A stretch of DNA of 64,000 nt from JAUIAI01 sp963732405 (GTDB lineage Bacteria; Pseudomonadota; Gammaproteobacteria; Burkholderiales; Burkholderiaceae_E): contig CAVSZG010000006.1 in the NCBI GenBank assembly GCA_963732405.1, positions 806,001-870,000 of the forward strand, read 5' to 3'. The translations under genes and the position numbers were made by a program. The notes under the pieces were generated by a model, which was given only the letters and a program-made list of their open reading frames with translations, did not search any database and was not told the origin of the DNA. Below, piece by piece: positions 9,077 through 17,263 of the stretch (position 1 is its first letter; the number at the start of each line of letters is the position of its first letter).

Positions 9077-9427
9077 ATGTTGCCCTTGTTGACCACTCCG
9101 CAGGCCTGGGTCGTGCTGTCCGGGGCGATTGTCCTGGAGGTCTGCGGCACGACTTGCATGCGCCTGTCCGAAGGTTTCACCCGGGTCACGCCATCGGTGC
9201 TGATCTTCGTGTTCTACGCCTTGTCGTTCTTCCTGAACACCTTCGTGGTCCGCACCCTCGGCCTGAGCGTGGTCTATGCGGTCTGGTCGGGTGTGGGCAC
9301 GGTGCTGACGGCATTGATCGGTTTTCTGTATTTCAAGGAACCGGCCACGGCGATCAAGCTTGCGAGCATCGGGCTGATCGTCATGGGGGTTGTCGGCCTT
9401 CATGCCGCGACGCGCATGGCGGCATGA
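9077..9427 (+). CDS. Small multidrug resistance (SMR/EmrE-type) efflux protein
   Basis: A 116-residue, four-span inner-membrane protein. The essential proton/drug-binding glutamate of the family is present (Glu21 in GAIVLEVCGTT). The SVVYAVWSGVGTVLTALIG segment of the third span and the FKEP turn before the fourth are diagnostic. SMR proteins work as dual-topology dimers exporting cationic drugs, guanidinium or polyamine-like compounds in exchange for protons. The stop overlaps the start of the next gene (ATGA), so the two are translationally coupled. The residues do not decide between Gdx (guanidinium) and EmrE (drug) subfamilies. Confidence 0.9.
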   Translation: MLPLLTTPQAWVVLSGAIVLEVCGTTCMRLSEGFTRVTPSVLIFVFYALSFFLNTFVVRTLGLSVVYAVWSGVGTVLTALIGFLYFKEPATAIKLASIGLIVMGVVGLHAATRMAA

Positions 9428-10053
9428 CCCTGACTCGCGACAATGAGATTTCGATTGCGCTTTATCGCAGGCGCGCATCCGGGTATGACGAATCGGCGCA
9501 GCGCACGATGGCCTTGCGTGAGCGGACGATTTCGCTGCTCGACCTGCGCGATGGCGATGTGGTGCTCGACATCGGGGCCGGCACCGGATTGAGCTACGAC
9601 TTGCTGTTGCAAGGGGTCGGTGCGACCGGCCGCGTACTGGCCTTCGAGCAGAGTCCGGAGATGTTCGCCCAGGCGCAGGCCCGCACCCGGCGTGAGGGCT
9701 GGCACGGCATCTGGCATTGTTGCGCGAGCGCCGAGCAGGTTGAGCTGCCCGAAGCCGCCGACGCGGCCTTGTTCAATTATGTGCATGACATCTCGCGCAC
9801 ACCGGCGGCGATCGACAACATCATGCGCCAGCTCAAGCCCGGGGCGCGAATTGCCGTTGCCGGCATGAAGTTTTTTCCGTGGTGGGTGGGTCCGCTGAAT
9901 CTGCTCGCCTGGATCAAGAACCGGCCATATAACGCGAGGGCGGCGGACATGTGGCGGCCCTGGGACCTCATCGAATCGTATTGTGATCGATTCGAGATCA
10001 GCAGCACGCAATGGGGCATGGGCTATATTGCCAGCGGCGTGAAGCGCGCCTGA
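9424..10053 (+). CDS. Class I SAM-dependent methyltransferase
   Basis: A 209-residue cytosolic enzyme. Motif I is VLDIGAGTGLSYDLLLQ (about residues 41-57). An acidic residue ends the next strand (LAFEQSPEMF), and motif IV resembles ADAALFNYVHDISR. It is related to ubiE/phospholipid-type methyltransferases; the substrate is unknown. The reading frame stays open upstream to 9001, but that part lies inside the SMR gene in another frame. The ATG at 9424 overlaps the SMR stop (ATGA), which makes it the natural start. Tight coupling to an efflux protein suggests a two-step detoxification unit, but this is inference. Confidence 0.85.
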   Translation: MTLTRDNEISIALYRRRASGYDESAQRTMALRERTISLLDLRDGDVVLDIGAGTGLSYDLLLQGVGATGRVLAFEQSPEMFAQAQARTRREGWHGIWHCCASAEQVELPEAADAALFNYVHDISRTPAAIDNIMRQLKPGARIAVAGMKFFPWWVGPLNLLAWIKNRPYNARAADMWRPWDLIESYCDRFEISSTQWGMGYIASGVKRA

Positions 10054-10107
10054 GTGTCATTCGGCGCGGACGCTGACCAGGCCCGATCATGCCCGATGCG
10101 CGCAGGT

Positions 10108-11025
10108 TCAGGCCCGGGCGTGAAGCTCGCGCAGTGACGCGGCCGCGGCCATGGTCGCCTGGTAACCGGCATCGATCGCACGTTCGCGAAATTCGCGTGA
10201 CAGACTCACCCAGTAGCCGAAGTCTGGCTTGAGCACGAGATCGGCCAGGCGGGCATCGGCGTCGACCAGCGCCGCCTTGGCCAGGTCGCCGCTGCGATAA
10301 CGCCCGGCTGAGGCAGGTGCCGAGTCCAGATGGACCGATGCATCGACGGCCAGAATGTGTCGTGCACCCAGCGATCGGGCGATCCGCACCGGCAGCGGCA
10401 TCAGCCGATCCGGATCGACATAACGGGCCCCGCGGATCCGCACCGGCGAGAACTGTCCTTCGACGGCCGCTGATGCCTGCACCGCCAGTCCGACGTCGCC
10501 GGCCGTGAATGCCACGACCTCACGATCGTCGTCCCGCACGGTCACACAGGCCATTGCGATCGGCATGCGCTCGATCAGTCGCTGCGGCGAGATCAGGCGC
10601 ACCAGGGATGCGATCGCGCTGCCCAGATGTTCATTCGCACCGATCGCCACGCGGGCAAGCGACAGGGGTTGCAGCGCGAGCGCCTGGGACTCGATTTCGC
10701 GGGCACTCATGCCGGCCGCGCGCAGGCTGCCGACGATGGCGCCCACCGACGCGCCGACGATCAGGTCCGGCTGCAGCGCGAGTTCGTCCAGGGCGCGCAG
10801 CACGCCGACGTGGGTGAAGCCGCGCGGCCCGCCCGAACTCAGTACCCAGGCGATACGCGGCGGCTTCGCCAGCGCCTGATAGCGGGGTGCATCAGTGCCG
10901 TCGTGATTGAGATCGGGGGAGAATGTGCAGGCAGCGGGCAGGATGGCGGCTGGGACGGCCAGCAGCATCCGCCTGCGTATCGAGTCGGCCTGGTCAGGGA
11001 CTGGTCGCGACACCGGCCGGGTCAT
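10108..11025 (-). CDS. Patatin-like phospholipase, predicted (Tat-type) lipoprotein
   Basis: A 305-residue RssA/patatin-fold serine hydrolase. The N-terminus carries SIRRRMLLAVP followed by a lipobox ending LPAAC (Cys33), consistent with a lipoprotein possibly exported by Tat. The oxyanion segment SSGGPRGFTHVG (64-75) and nucleophile motif GASVG (Ser93) are intact. The catalytic aspartate block is unusual: families normally have Asp-Gly-Gly or Asp-Gly-Ala, here it is VDPDRLMPLPV (Asp204-Pro205-Asp206). The start lies within the 3' end of the upstream ATP-grasp gene (32-nt overlap); Met20 would avoid the overlap but lose the twin arginines. Activity is plausible on lipids; a changed Asp loop leaves doubt. 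Confidence 0.82.
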   Translation of the reverse strand: MTRPVSRPVPDQADSIRRRMLLAVPAAILPAACTFSPDLNHDGTDAPRYQALAKPPRIAWVLSSGGPRGFTHVGVLRALDELALQPDLIVGASVGAIVGSLRAAGMSAREIESQALALQPLSLARVAIGANEHLGSAIASLVRLISPQRLIERMPIAMACVTVRDDDREVVAFTAGDVGLAVQASAAVEGQFSPVRIRGARYVDPDRLMPLPVRIARSLGARHILAVDASVHLDSAPASAGRYRSGDLAKAALVDADARLADLVLKPDFGYWVSLSREFRERAIDAGYQATMAAAASLRELHARA

Positions 11026-12409
11026 TCACGGGCGCGATCACCGGACGGGGTGCCGTCGTTTCATGGGTCGGCCAGTACGGTGGACTCCAGCCCAACACGG
11101 TAGAGGCGGCCACGCATCGGCGATACAGATCGCCGTCATCGCGTCCGCCCAGGTGAACGATGCCGTAGCGGTGACTGCCCAGCCACTTGAAGTCACGCGC
11201 CACGCCGTGACGCGATTTGGGATAGGTGAACAGCATGGCGTCCGGAAACTCGCTGGCCAGCCGCGATCGTTGCTGCACGGTCGGCATGGCTGGTACCGCC
11301 TGGGTTGGATCGAAGCTGCGATAGACGACGCTCGCAGCCCGGCCGGCCGTCGGCCGGGTCTGCGGCACTGAGGACGGATCGGCGCCCGTGGCCAGGGCCA
11401 GACCGATCGCATGGGGATCGACGCCCAGGGTACGCCGGTACAGGTCGCCGAATTGTGATGCCAGGCGCGGATTGAATTCGATCACGGCCAGCCGGTCGGT
11501 CACTGGATCATGGAAGAACTCCATGTTGAACAGGCCATGGTCAAAACCCACTGCGCTCAAAAAGCGCTGCGCCACATCGGCCGCCCGCGCCTGTACGGCA
11601 GCATCGAGCCGGCTTGGTGTCTCCCAGCGCATGAAGGCCTGCGTGCCCGGGTACATCACGGCGTCGACGACGCCCAACACATGCATTCGGCCCTTGACCA
11701 TGTAGCCATCGAGGCAGTACTGCGGTGCCTGGATCGGTTCTTCGAGCAGCAGGCGGTGCGCGCTACCCGCCTGGGGCAGTCGGCGCCTGGCGACCCGTTC
11801 GAAGGGCTCCACCAGATGACGAATCACCCAGAGTTCCCGTCGGCCGAAGCGGGTGTGTCGATGCAGTGACTGAGCATCGGGTACATGGCGGGCCAGTACC
11901 GAGAATGCCGCCTTGACTGGCTTGACATAGGTCGGATAGGCCACATCGGGCGGAATGTCGCCACCATACTCGGCGTCCAGTTCGGCAAATCCGACATTGG
12001 CCTGCGGACAGACTTGTTGCAGGACGCGGCGCGCATGCAGCTTGTGCTGACAGGCCAGAATGGCCTCGGGGCGTGTGCCCGGCAAACCCGCAGCCTCGGC
12101 CACCAGGGCCGCGGCCAGCGCGCCGAATTGCTCATGATGGGACAGCACCCCCGCCCAGCCCAGATCCCTGGCTCGGCGCATTTGACGGTGCGCGAATCGC
12201 TCCATGTCGAAGCCGACCAGGCTGACATTGCTTGGAAAGGAAAACAGATCGAACCCGGCCCGGTCGAACCGATATTGCCCGGTCAGGCATTCATGGGCGC
12301 GTTCGTCCCAGTCATAGTCGAACAGCAGGCCGACCCGGATCCGGTTGCGTGCGGCTTGCTCAGACGGCATAGCGGTGATCGGCTTCAAGGGGTCGGCGGT
12401 CGCGAGCAC
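10994..12409 (-). CDS. ATP-grasp superfamily ligase (D-Ala-D-Ala ligase-like)
   Basis: A 471-residue cytosolic protein. Its N-terminal third (VGLLFDYDWDE start) resembles a pre-ATP-grasp domain. The middle holds YPTYVKPVKAAFSVLA (ATP-contact lysine) and LLEEPIQAPQYCLDGY. It then has the metal-binding NMEFFHDPVTDRLAVIEFNPRLASQFGDLY segment typical of carbamoyl-phosphate/D-Ala ligase-type ATP-grasp enzymes. These join a carboxylate to an amine or thiol through an acyl phosphate; the substrates are unknown. It overlaps the patatin-like gene downstream, so the two are co-translated. Start: first ATG chosen; a second in-frame Met lies 13 codons in. Confidence 0.82.
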   Translation of the reverse strand: MLATADPLKPITAMPSEQAARNRIRVGLLFDYDWDERAHECLTGQYRFDRAGFDLFSFPSNVSLVGFDMERFAHRQMRRARDLGWAGVLSHHEQFGALAAALVAEAAGLPGTRPEAILACQHKLHARRVLQQVCPQANVGFAELDAEYGGDIPPDVAYPTYVKPVKAAFSVLARHVPDAQSLHRHTRFGRRELWVIRHLVEPFERVARRRLPQAGSAHRLLLEEPIQAPQYCLDGYMVKGRMHVLGVVDAVMYPGTQAFMRWETPSRLDAAVQARAADVAQRFLSAVGFDHGLFNMEFFHDPVTDRLAVIEFNPRLASQFGDLYRRTLGVDPHAIGLALATGADPSSVPQTRPTAGRAASVVYRSFDPTQAVPAMPTVQQRSRLASEFPDAMLFTYPKSRHGVARDFKWLGSHRYGIVHLGGRDDGDLYRRCVAASTVLGWSPPYWPTHETTAPRPVIAPVNDPAGVATSP

Positions 12410-12569
12410 CTGGGATGCTCATCGGTAGTGATCGGGATCAAGAGCTTACAGGCAGCCAAGAATAAAGATCGGGTCTGGTCAGGATTGGGCACAATGCCGT
12501 CGGGCTGGCATGCCGGGCTGTCGGGCAGACCGAAGTGTATAACGCGCCTGCGGGCTCGATAGCTGCGGC

Positions 12570-13376
12570 CTAAGGTGTCGCGCCGAAAGTGTTGCGTAGT
12601 GTCTGTGCCGTGTCTTCGTCGGCCGGGTAGAACAATTCCAGGGTCAACTCCGACAAGGTCACGTCCAGCGGCGAGCCCAGGGTGGCCAGTGTCGTGAACA
12701 TCGACAGACGATGACCATTCAGGTCGATGATCACCGGCACGAGCAGTTGCGGCTCGTTGGCGCTGGCCGGTGATGCACTTTGACGCAATTCGCGGATACC
12801 CGGCCAGGCCGTCACTTCGTCGAGCAATGCCGATGCGCCCGGATCCAGCGTGCGCATCACCAGCCGATCGAGTTGACCCAGCAGATAGGCACCCCATTGG
12901 TCAAAGTTGCTGGTCAGTCGACGCAATCCGTCCGGATGCAGTCCGGTGCGAAAGGTGTTGAAGGGCAGCGTGCGCAGGGCCGCCGGCAACAGTTCGACCA
13001 GCCGCTGGGCAGCCTGATTGGCGATCACGACATTCCAGCAGCGATCGAGCGCAACACCCGGATAGGGATCATGGGCGGCCAGCAATCGGTCGATCGAGGT
13101 GCGCACCATGGCCAGCGCCGGCGCGTCGATCGATGTTTCCCGATAACGGGGTGCGAAGCCGCCGGCCAACAGCAATTCATTGCGCTCGCGCAAGGGCACT
13201 TCGAGTCGGGTCGCCAGCGCGATCAGCAGATCGGCGCTGGGACGTGATCGCGCATTTTCGACGAAGCTCAGATGGCGTGACGAAATGCCCACGTCCAGCG
13301 ATAGCGCGAGCTGGCTCAGGCCGCGCGCCTCGCGCCACAGGCGGATCAGCGCGCCGACTTCGCGATGGCTGTGCAA
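12570..13376 (-). CDS. XRE-family helix-turn-helix regulator with MmyB-type ligand-binding domain
   Basis: A transcription regulator of about 268 residues. Residues 8-60 form an HTH (LIRLWREARGLSQLALSL ... GISSRHLSFVENARSRPS). The rest is the MmyB-like domain, with PYPGVALDRCWNVVIANQAA and a C-terminal LTLELFYPADEDTAQTLR segment. Such proteins usually activate or repress an adjacent short-chain dehydrogenase or hydrolase gene in response to a hydrophobic ligand; no such partner adjoins it. The open frame extends to 13637 without a useful ATG and would overlap the atpE-like gene. The TTG at 13376-13374 gives the usual short lead before the HTH, so I chose it; the start is the weakest part. Confidence 0.8.
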   Translation of the reverse strand: MHSHREVGALIRLWREARGLSQLALSLDVGISSRHLSFVENARSRPSADLLIALATRLEVPLRERNELLLAGGFAPRYRETSIDAPALAMVRTSIDRLLAAHDPYPGVALDRCWNVVIANQAAQRLVELLPAALRTLPFNTFRTGLHPDGLRRLTSNFDQWGAYLLGQLDRLVMRTLDPGASALLDEVTAWPGIRELRQSASPASANEPQLLVPVIIDLNGHRLSMFTTLATLGSPLDVTLSELTLELFYPADEDTAQTLRNTFGATP

Positions 13377-13459
13377 TGAGTGGCGTGTTCTTGCCTGCGC
13401 CTGGGCCGACTCGATCCGGGTCGACCCGCCAGCCAGGTTTCGGCCTTGAAAGTGACTGC

Positions 13460-13702
13460 TCAATGGGCGAACGGGTTCGACGTGGCGAACCAGAGTCCGA
13501 TGCCGGTAGCGATGATGAACGCGCCATCGAGTACCCCGACCGCGAGAAAAAAACGAACCTGCAGCGCCGGGATCAGTTCGGGCTGACGGGCCGAGCCCTC
13601 GAGTAGTTTCATGGCGGCCAGGCCAATTCCGATGCACGAGCCGAGCGCAGGAATGCCGATCAGCAGTGCCACCGCGATCGGCAGAGTGTCAGGGGAGTTC
13701 AT
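13460..13702 (-). CDS. atpE: F-type ATP synthase c subunit (AtpE-like), isolated gene
   Basis: An 80-residue proteolipid with two membrane hairpin helices. The first is glycine-rich (ALGSCIGIGLAAMKLLEG). The polar loop carries ARQPEL (Arg39-Gln40-Pro41), and the second helix has the ion-binding carboxylate Asp59 in GVLDGAF, exactly 20 residues after the loop arginine as in E. coli c subunit. It should therefore assemble in a rotor ring and carry protons. GGAGG at 13709-13713 supports the start. No other atp genes lie next to it: neighbours are an XRE regulator and an M81 peptidase. It may be the cell's only displaced atpE or an extra copy. Confidence 0.85.
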   Translation of the reverse strand: MNSPDTLPIAVALLIGIPALGSCIGIGLAAMKLLEGSARQPELIPALQVRFFLAVGVLDGAFIIATGIGLWFATSNPFAH

Positions 13703-13798
13703 ATGGGAAACCTCCGGTAACTGGACAGCGGGAAGACCTCAGTGTGGTCCGATGTCTGTCGCCAGTCGATTACCTGCGAGGTCATGATTGCACGGACA

Positions 13799-15295
13799 TC
13801 AAGCCGGGTGCGGGTTGGCCACCCGTGGCCACAGTGGCGCAGTGACCCGGGTATGCGGCAGTTGGGCGAATGCCATTGAACCCGTGCCCGGGGTGGCCAT
13901 GTAGATCACCTCACGCGCGATCGGAAAGAAGCCCGCATGGAAATGCTGGGTGGATTTGACCACCAGCGCGCGTGGACGCATCGGATCCAGACCGGCGCTG
14001 GAGAAACACAACGGATCGAAGGCCTGCACGCGAACGGAATTGACGATCACATCGATGGCGTTTGCATCATCCCGAGGGTCGGTGCCAAGGCGCAACCATG
14101 CCATGTTCCCCAGCATGGCAGTCGATCCCCCGAACGGCTGAGTGGCATCGGTTGCCAGCCCCATCACGCTGACCAGCGCATCCACCGGATCGCCCGACGC
14201 CTGGCCGAGTTTTCCGCCAAGGCGCATCGACAGACGGGCGCCCACCCCTGCATCGAAGGCCAACTCGACGGCGACCGGATCCCAGAGCGGCGAGATCGCG
14301 AATCCGCCCACACCTCGCTCGATGAGTCGTGCCAGCACCCAGGTCGAATCGCCGCCCGCGCCGATCCCGGTATTGTCGGCCGTGTCGGCGAGTACGAAAG
14401 GCTTGCCGGCAACGGCAGCGCCGGCAAGCACCTGATCGATGGCCTCGTCAAGGCTGACGAACGGCGCGAGCAATGCATTGCGCTGCTGCCAGATCCAGTC
14501 ACCCAGTTCCCTGGCGAGCTGCCCGGCCAGTGCCGGATCGTTGTCGGTGATCACGAGCACTCGTGTGCCCACTTCGGGCGTGTCACCCCAGGGAAATCCA
14601 TGCACCAGGGAGACCGACAGGACGCCGGGCGAGCGTTCCAGGGCCTTCATCCGGGCCACCAGGCCCAACATGGGTTCGCGCGTGGTCGGATAAATGCCCA
14701 GCATCCGGCAGTCGTGCATGGCCATGGTCGGCTTCAAGCCTTCGTCGAGCATGCGCCGGGCCAGCTCAAACACCTCATGGGCACGCTCGGCAGCGTCGAT
14801 GTGCGGATATTCCTTGAAGTAGATCTGCACGTCGGTGGCCTCGAATTTCGCACGGGTGAGATGACCGTGAAGATCGAGTTCGGCAAGCAGTGGCACATGG
14901 GGGCCGATCAGCTTGCGCACGCAGGTGAGCAGATCACCTTCGGCGTCCGGATATCCGTCGGCGATCATCGCGCCATGCAGGTTGAGCAGGACAGCATCGA
15001 CTGGCAGCGCCGCGCTCAGATCGGCCAGAATTTCATCGCGCAAGGCCTCATAGGCGGTGCGCGTGGTGTCGCCAGCCGGTGCCGCGAAGGCAGCCAGCCC
15101 CTCATGCACCTGCCAGCCCAGCGCCTGGGCGCGATCGCGCCAGACCTGCAGGGGCAGGCTGAACAATGAGCGGCGTTCGCCATGATCGCCGTGGCGAACG
15201 AGCATGGTCCGGCCGAACAACCCCAGGCCGGTGGGCACCGGCGAAAACGAATTGGTTTCGGTGCCCAGACAGGCAGTGAACAACTTGCGACTCAT
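13799..15295 (-). CDS. M81 family metallopeptidase (MlrC/microcystinase C-like)
   Basis: A 498-residue enzyme of the MlrC family. It opens with the conserved LFTACLGTETNSFSPVPTG segment. Family metal-site regions follow, with LNLHGAMIADGYPDAEGDLL, LAELDLHGHLTRA and YKEYPHID-like stretches (about residues 100-180). The C-terminal domain holds VLADTADNTGIGAGGDSTW. MlrC was named for the last step of microcystin breakdown, but most members sit in peptide or amide catabolism of unknown substrate. It overlaps the upstream MFS gene by 4 nt, suggesting that the transporter imports what this enzyme cleaves. Function beyond family level is inferred. Confidence 0.88.
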   Translation of the reverse strand: MSRKLFTACLGTETNSFSPVPTGLGLFGRTMLVRHGDHGERRSLFSLPLQVWRDRAQALGWQVHEGLAAFAAPAGDTTRTAYEALRDEILADLSAALPVDAVLLNLHGAMIADGYPDAEGDLLTCVRKLIGPHVPLLAELDLHGHLTRAKFEATDVQIYFKEYPHIDAAERAHEVFELARRMLDEGLKPTMAMHDCRMLGIYPTTREPMLGLVARMKALERSPGVLSVSLVHGFPWGDTPEVGTRVLVITDNDPALAGQLARELGDWIWQQRNALLAPFVSLDEAIDQVLAGAAVAGKPFVLADTADNTGIGAGGDSTWVLARLIERGVGGFAISPLWDPVAVELAFDAGVGARLSMRLGGKLGQASGDPVDALVSVMGLATDATQPFGGSTAMLGNMAWLRLGTDPRDDANAIDVIVNSVRVQAFDPLCFSSAGLDPMRPRALVVKSTQHFHAGFFPIAREVIYMATPGTGSMAFAQLPHTRVTAPLWPRVANPHPA

Positions 15296-16554
15296 GCAGA
15301 TCTCCGGTTTTGGGATGGCTTGTCGGCACTGTGCAGCGGACGGCGCGCAAAGAAAAACAGCAGCGAGCCCGATCCGGCCAGCGCGGCCAGGATGGTGAAG
15401 CCAACCCGGTAGTGGCCATCATGATCCCCGAACCAACCGGCAAGCAGGGGGCCGCCGATCTGGCCGATCACCACCACCAGCGACGACAGGCCCATGATCT
15501 TGCCGATCGCTGCGCGGCCGAAGTAATCGGCACGGATCGCCTGCATGAATGGTCCGCGCAGCCCCCAGGCCACGCCATGAAAGATCGCGAACAGCACGAG
15601 CATGGTCCAGCCCGTGGCGAAGGTGAGCATCAACAAGCCGAAGCAATGGCCGAACATGCAACTGGCCGCGACCAGGCGCTTGGCATATCGATCGCCGATG
15701 ATCCAGCCGATCATCACGCCGACCACCTGGAACAGGGTCATCAGCGTGATCACCAGCGATGCATGGGTGAGCGACAGACCGAGTCCGGCAGTCATGTGCG
15801 AGATCGCATGCACATTGACCCCGGTCACCACGAACAAGGCAAAACCGTGACCCAGGGCCAGCAGCCAGAATGCCATGGTGCGGGTGGCTTCGCGGGCCGT
15901 GAAATCCCGCATGCTTGGATCGCTCGTGCGATCGATGTCGACGTCATTGATCGCACGGGCCTGCCGGCCGTCGGGTACCTCGCCATAGTCTTCGGGTTTG
16001 GTCCGGAACACGAAGGCCAGCGGCAACCCGACGGCAACCATCAGAATGCCTGATCCCGTGGCGGTGACGCGCCAGCCCCAGACCTGCATCGACCAGGCCA
16101 CCAGGGGGACCGCCACGCCGCCCAGTGCCAGGCCCATGGCAACACCCGACAAGGCTCGTGCGCGGTACTTGTCGAACCAGTGGATGATCGAGACATTGAG
16201 TGGAAAGAAGCCGCAGAGGCTGGAACCCAGCGCAATCACGAGAATCGCCCCGTAGAAGCCGGCCAGGGATTCCAGGCGACCGAGCAGGATAAAACCGATA
16301 CCCAGCGCCACCACGCCGGCCCGGATCATCATCTGCGCGCCAAAGCGGTCGATGATCCAGCCCAACGCCGGTCCAAGCACCGCAGCCTCCATCGCATGCA
16401 CCGCCGAGCCTCCGGCCAGCGCGGTCTTGCTCCAGCCTTTTTCCTCATGCAGCAGCGCGACATACGCGCCCAGCGACTGATACAACAGCGCCGACTGCAT
16501 GAACTGGATGCCACTGGCCGCGGCGACCATCCGCCAGCCGTGAAAGACGGCCAT
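15292..16554 (-). CDS. MFS transporter coupled to the M81 peptidase gene
   Basis: A 420-residue, 12-span major facilitator. It starts FHGWRMVAAASGIQFMQSALLYQSLGAYV and has a central cytoplasmic loop (about residues 195-225) rich in charged residues. The loop-2 region GPALGWIIDRFGAQMMIRAG matches the MFS signature. It resembles the monocarboxylate/oxalate-type MFS group found beside catabolic hydrolases. Its stop overlaps the start of the M81 gene by 4 nt, so the pair is translationally coupled and probably handles one substrate. The specific cargo cannot be read from the sequence. Confidence 0.85.
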   Translation of the reverse strand: MAVFHGWRMVAAASGIQFMQSALLYQSLGAYVALLHEEKGWSKTALAGGSAVHAMEAAVLGPALGWIIDRFGAQMMIRAGVVALGIGFILLGRLESLAGFYGAILVIALGSSLCGFFPLNVSIIHWFDKYRARALSGVAMGLALGGVAVPLVAWSMQVWGWRVTATGSGILMVAVGLPLAFVFRTKPEDYGEVPDGRQARAINDVDIDRTSDPSMRDFTAREATRTMAFWLLALGHGFALFVVTGVNVHAISHMTAGLGLSLTHASLVITLMTLFQVVGVMIGWIIGDRYAKRLVAASCMFGHCFGLLMLTFATGWTMLVLFAIFHGVAWGLRGPFMQAIRADYFGRAAIGKIMGLSSLVVVIGQIGGPLLAGWFGDHDGHYRVGFTILAALAGSGSLLFFFARRPLHSADKPSQNRRSA

Positions 16555-16587
16555 CAGGCGGGGCCGGTCGAACGCGCAGTCACGAGC

Positions 16588-17073
16588 TCAGTCGCGAAAA
16601 TTGTCGTAGTCCAGCGGCAGGTCGGTGACCTCTTTCCTGAGCAGGGCGATCGTCTCCTGCAAGACATCACGCTTGGCACCGGTAACCCGGACCGCATCGC
16701 CCTGAATGCTGGCCTGGACTTTGAGCTTGCTGTCCTTGATGAGTTTGACGATGCGTTTGGCATCGGCGCTGGCCACGCCCGAGCGAACCTTGACCGGCTG
16801 CTTCATCTTGTCGCCGCCGATTTTCTGCTTGTCACCGAATTCCAGGAAGCGCACGTCCAGGTTGCGCTTGGCGCACTTGGCCAGCAACACGTCCCTGACC
16901 TGCCCGAGCTTGAAGTCATCATCGGCAAACATCGTCAGTTCGAGCTCGTTCTGCTCGATCCGTGAGTCGGATCCCTTGAAGTCGAACCGGTTGGCGATCT
17001 CCTTGTTGGCCTGATCGAGAGCGTTTTTGAGCTCGACCTGATCGGCCTCGCATACCACGTCGAATGACGGCAT
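16588..17073 (-). CDS. yajQ: YajQ family nucleotide / cyclic-di-GMP-binding protein
   Basis: A 161-residue cytosolic protein matching YajQ over its whole length, from PSFDVVCEADQVELKNALDQ to LPLDYDNFRD. The two ferredoxin-like halves are present, with EIANRFDFKGSD in the first and KIVKLIKDSKLKVQ-like and IQGDAVRVTGAKRD in the second. YajQ proteins bind nucleotides, and some bind cyclic di-GMP and modulate transcription factors. It lies 33 nt upstream of the MFS gene on the same strand, but its housekeeping nature argues against a shared role. The start is the only Met at the conserved position. Confidence 0.95.
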   Translation of the reverse strand: MPSFDVVCEADQVELKNALDQANKEIANRFDFKGSDSRIEQNELELTMFADDDFKLGQVRDVLLAKCAKRNLDVRFLEFGDKQKIGGDKMKQPVKVRSGVASADAKRIVKLIKDSKLKVQASIQGDAVRVTGAKRDVLQETIALLRKEVTDLPLDYDNFRD

Positions 17074-17263
17074 TGATGGGGTCCTCTGGTTGGTGGTCGC
17101 CCACGGGTAGCCATCGATTTTACGGTGTGTGGCGAATTCGGGCAGGGCGGGTGCCAGAACGGCCGACGACTCAATCGGCTTTGCTGATTTTCATCACGGG
17201 CAGTCTGCCCGGTCGGTAGTAGACTCGGGTCGACAAGAATCAGATCAGTCCGGAGGGAAAACC

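Noticed and set aside
10108..11025. CapV-like patatin effector of a CBASS defence system
   Set aside because: The protein carries a lipoprotein export signal and there is no CD-NTase gene nearby; the partner is an ATP-grasp ligase.
13703..13798. Remainder of an atp operon beside the c-subunit gene
   Set aside because: Only about 95 bases separate it from the M81 gene, and no AtpB, AtpF or other subunit motif is found in any frame nearby.
13937..15169. 410-codon plus-strand frame opposite the M81 peptidase gene
   Set aside because: No recognisable motifs; the minus-strand peptidase is conserved throughout.
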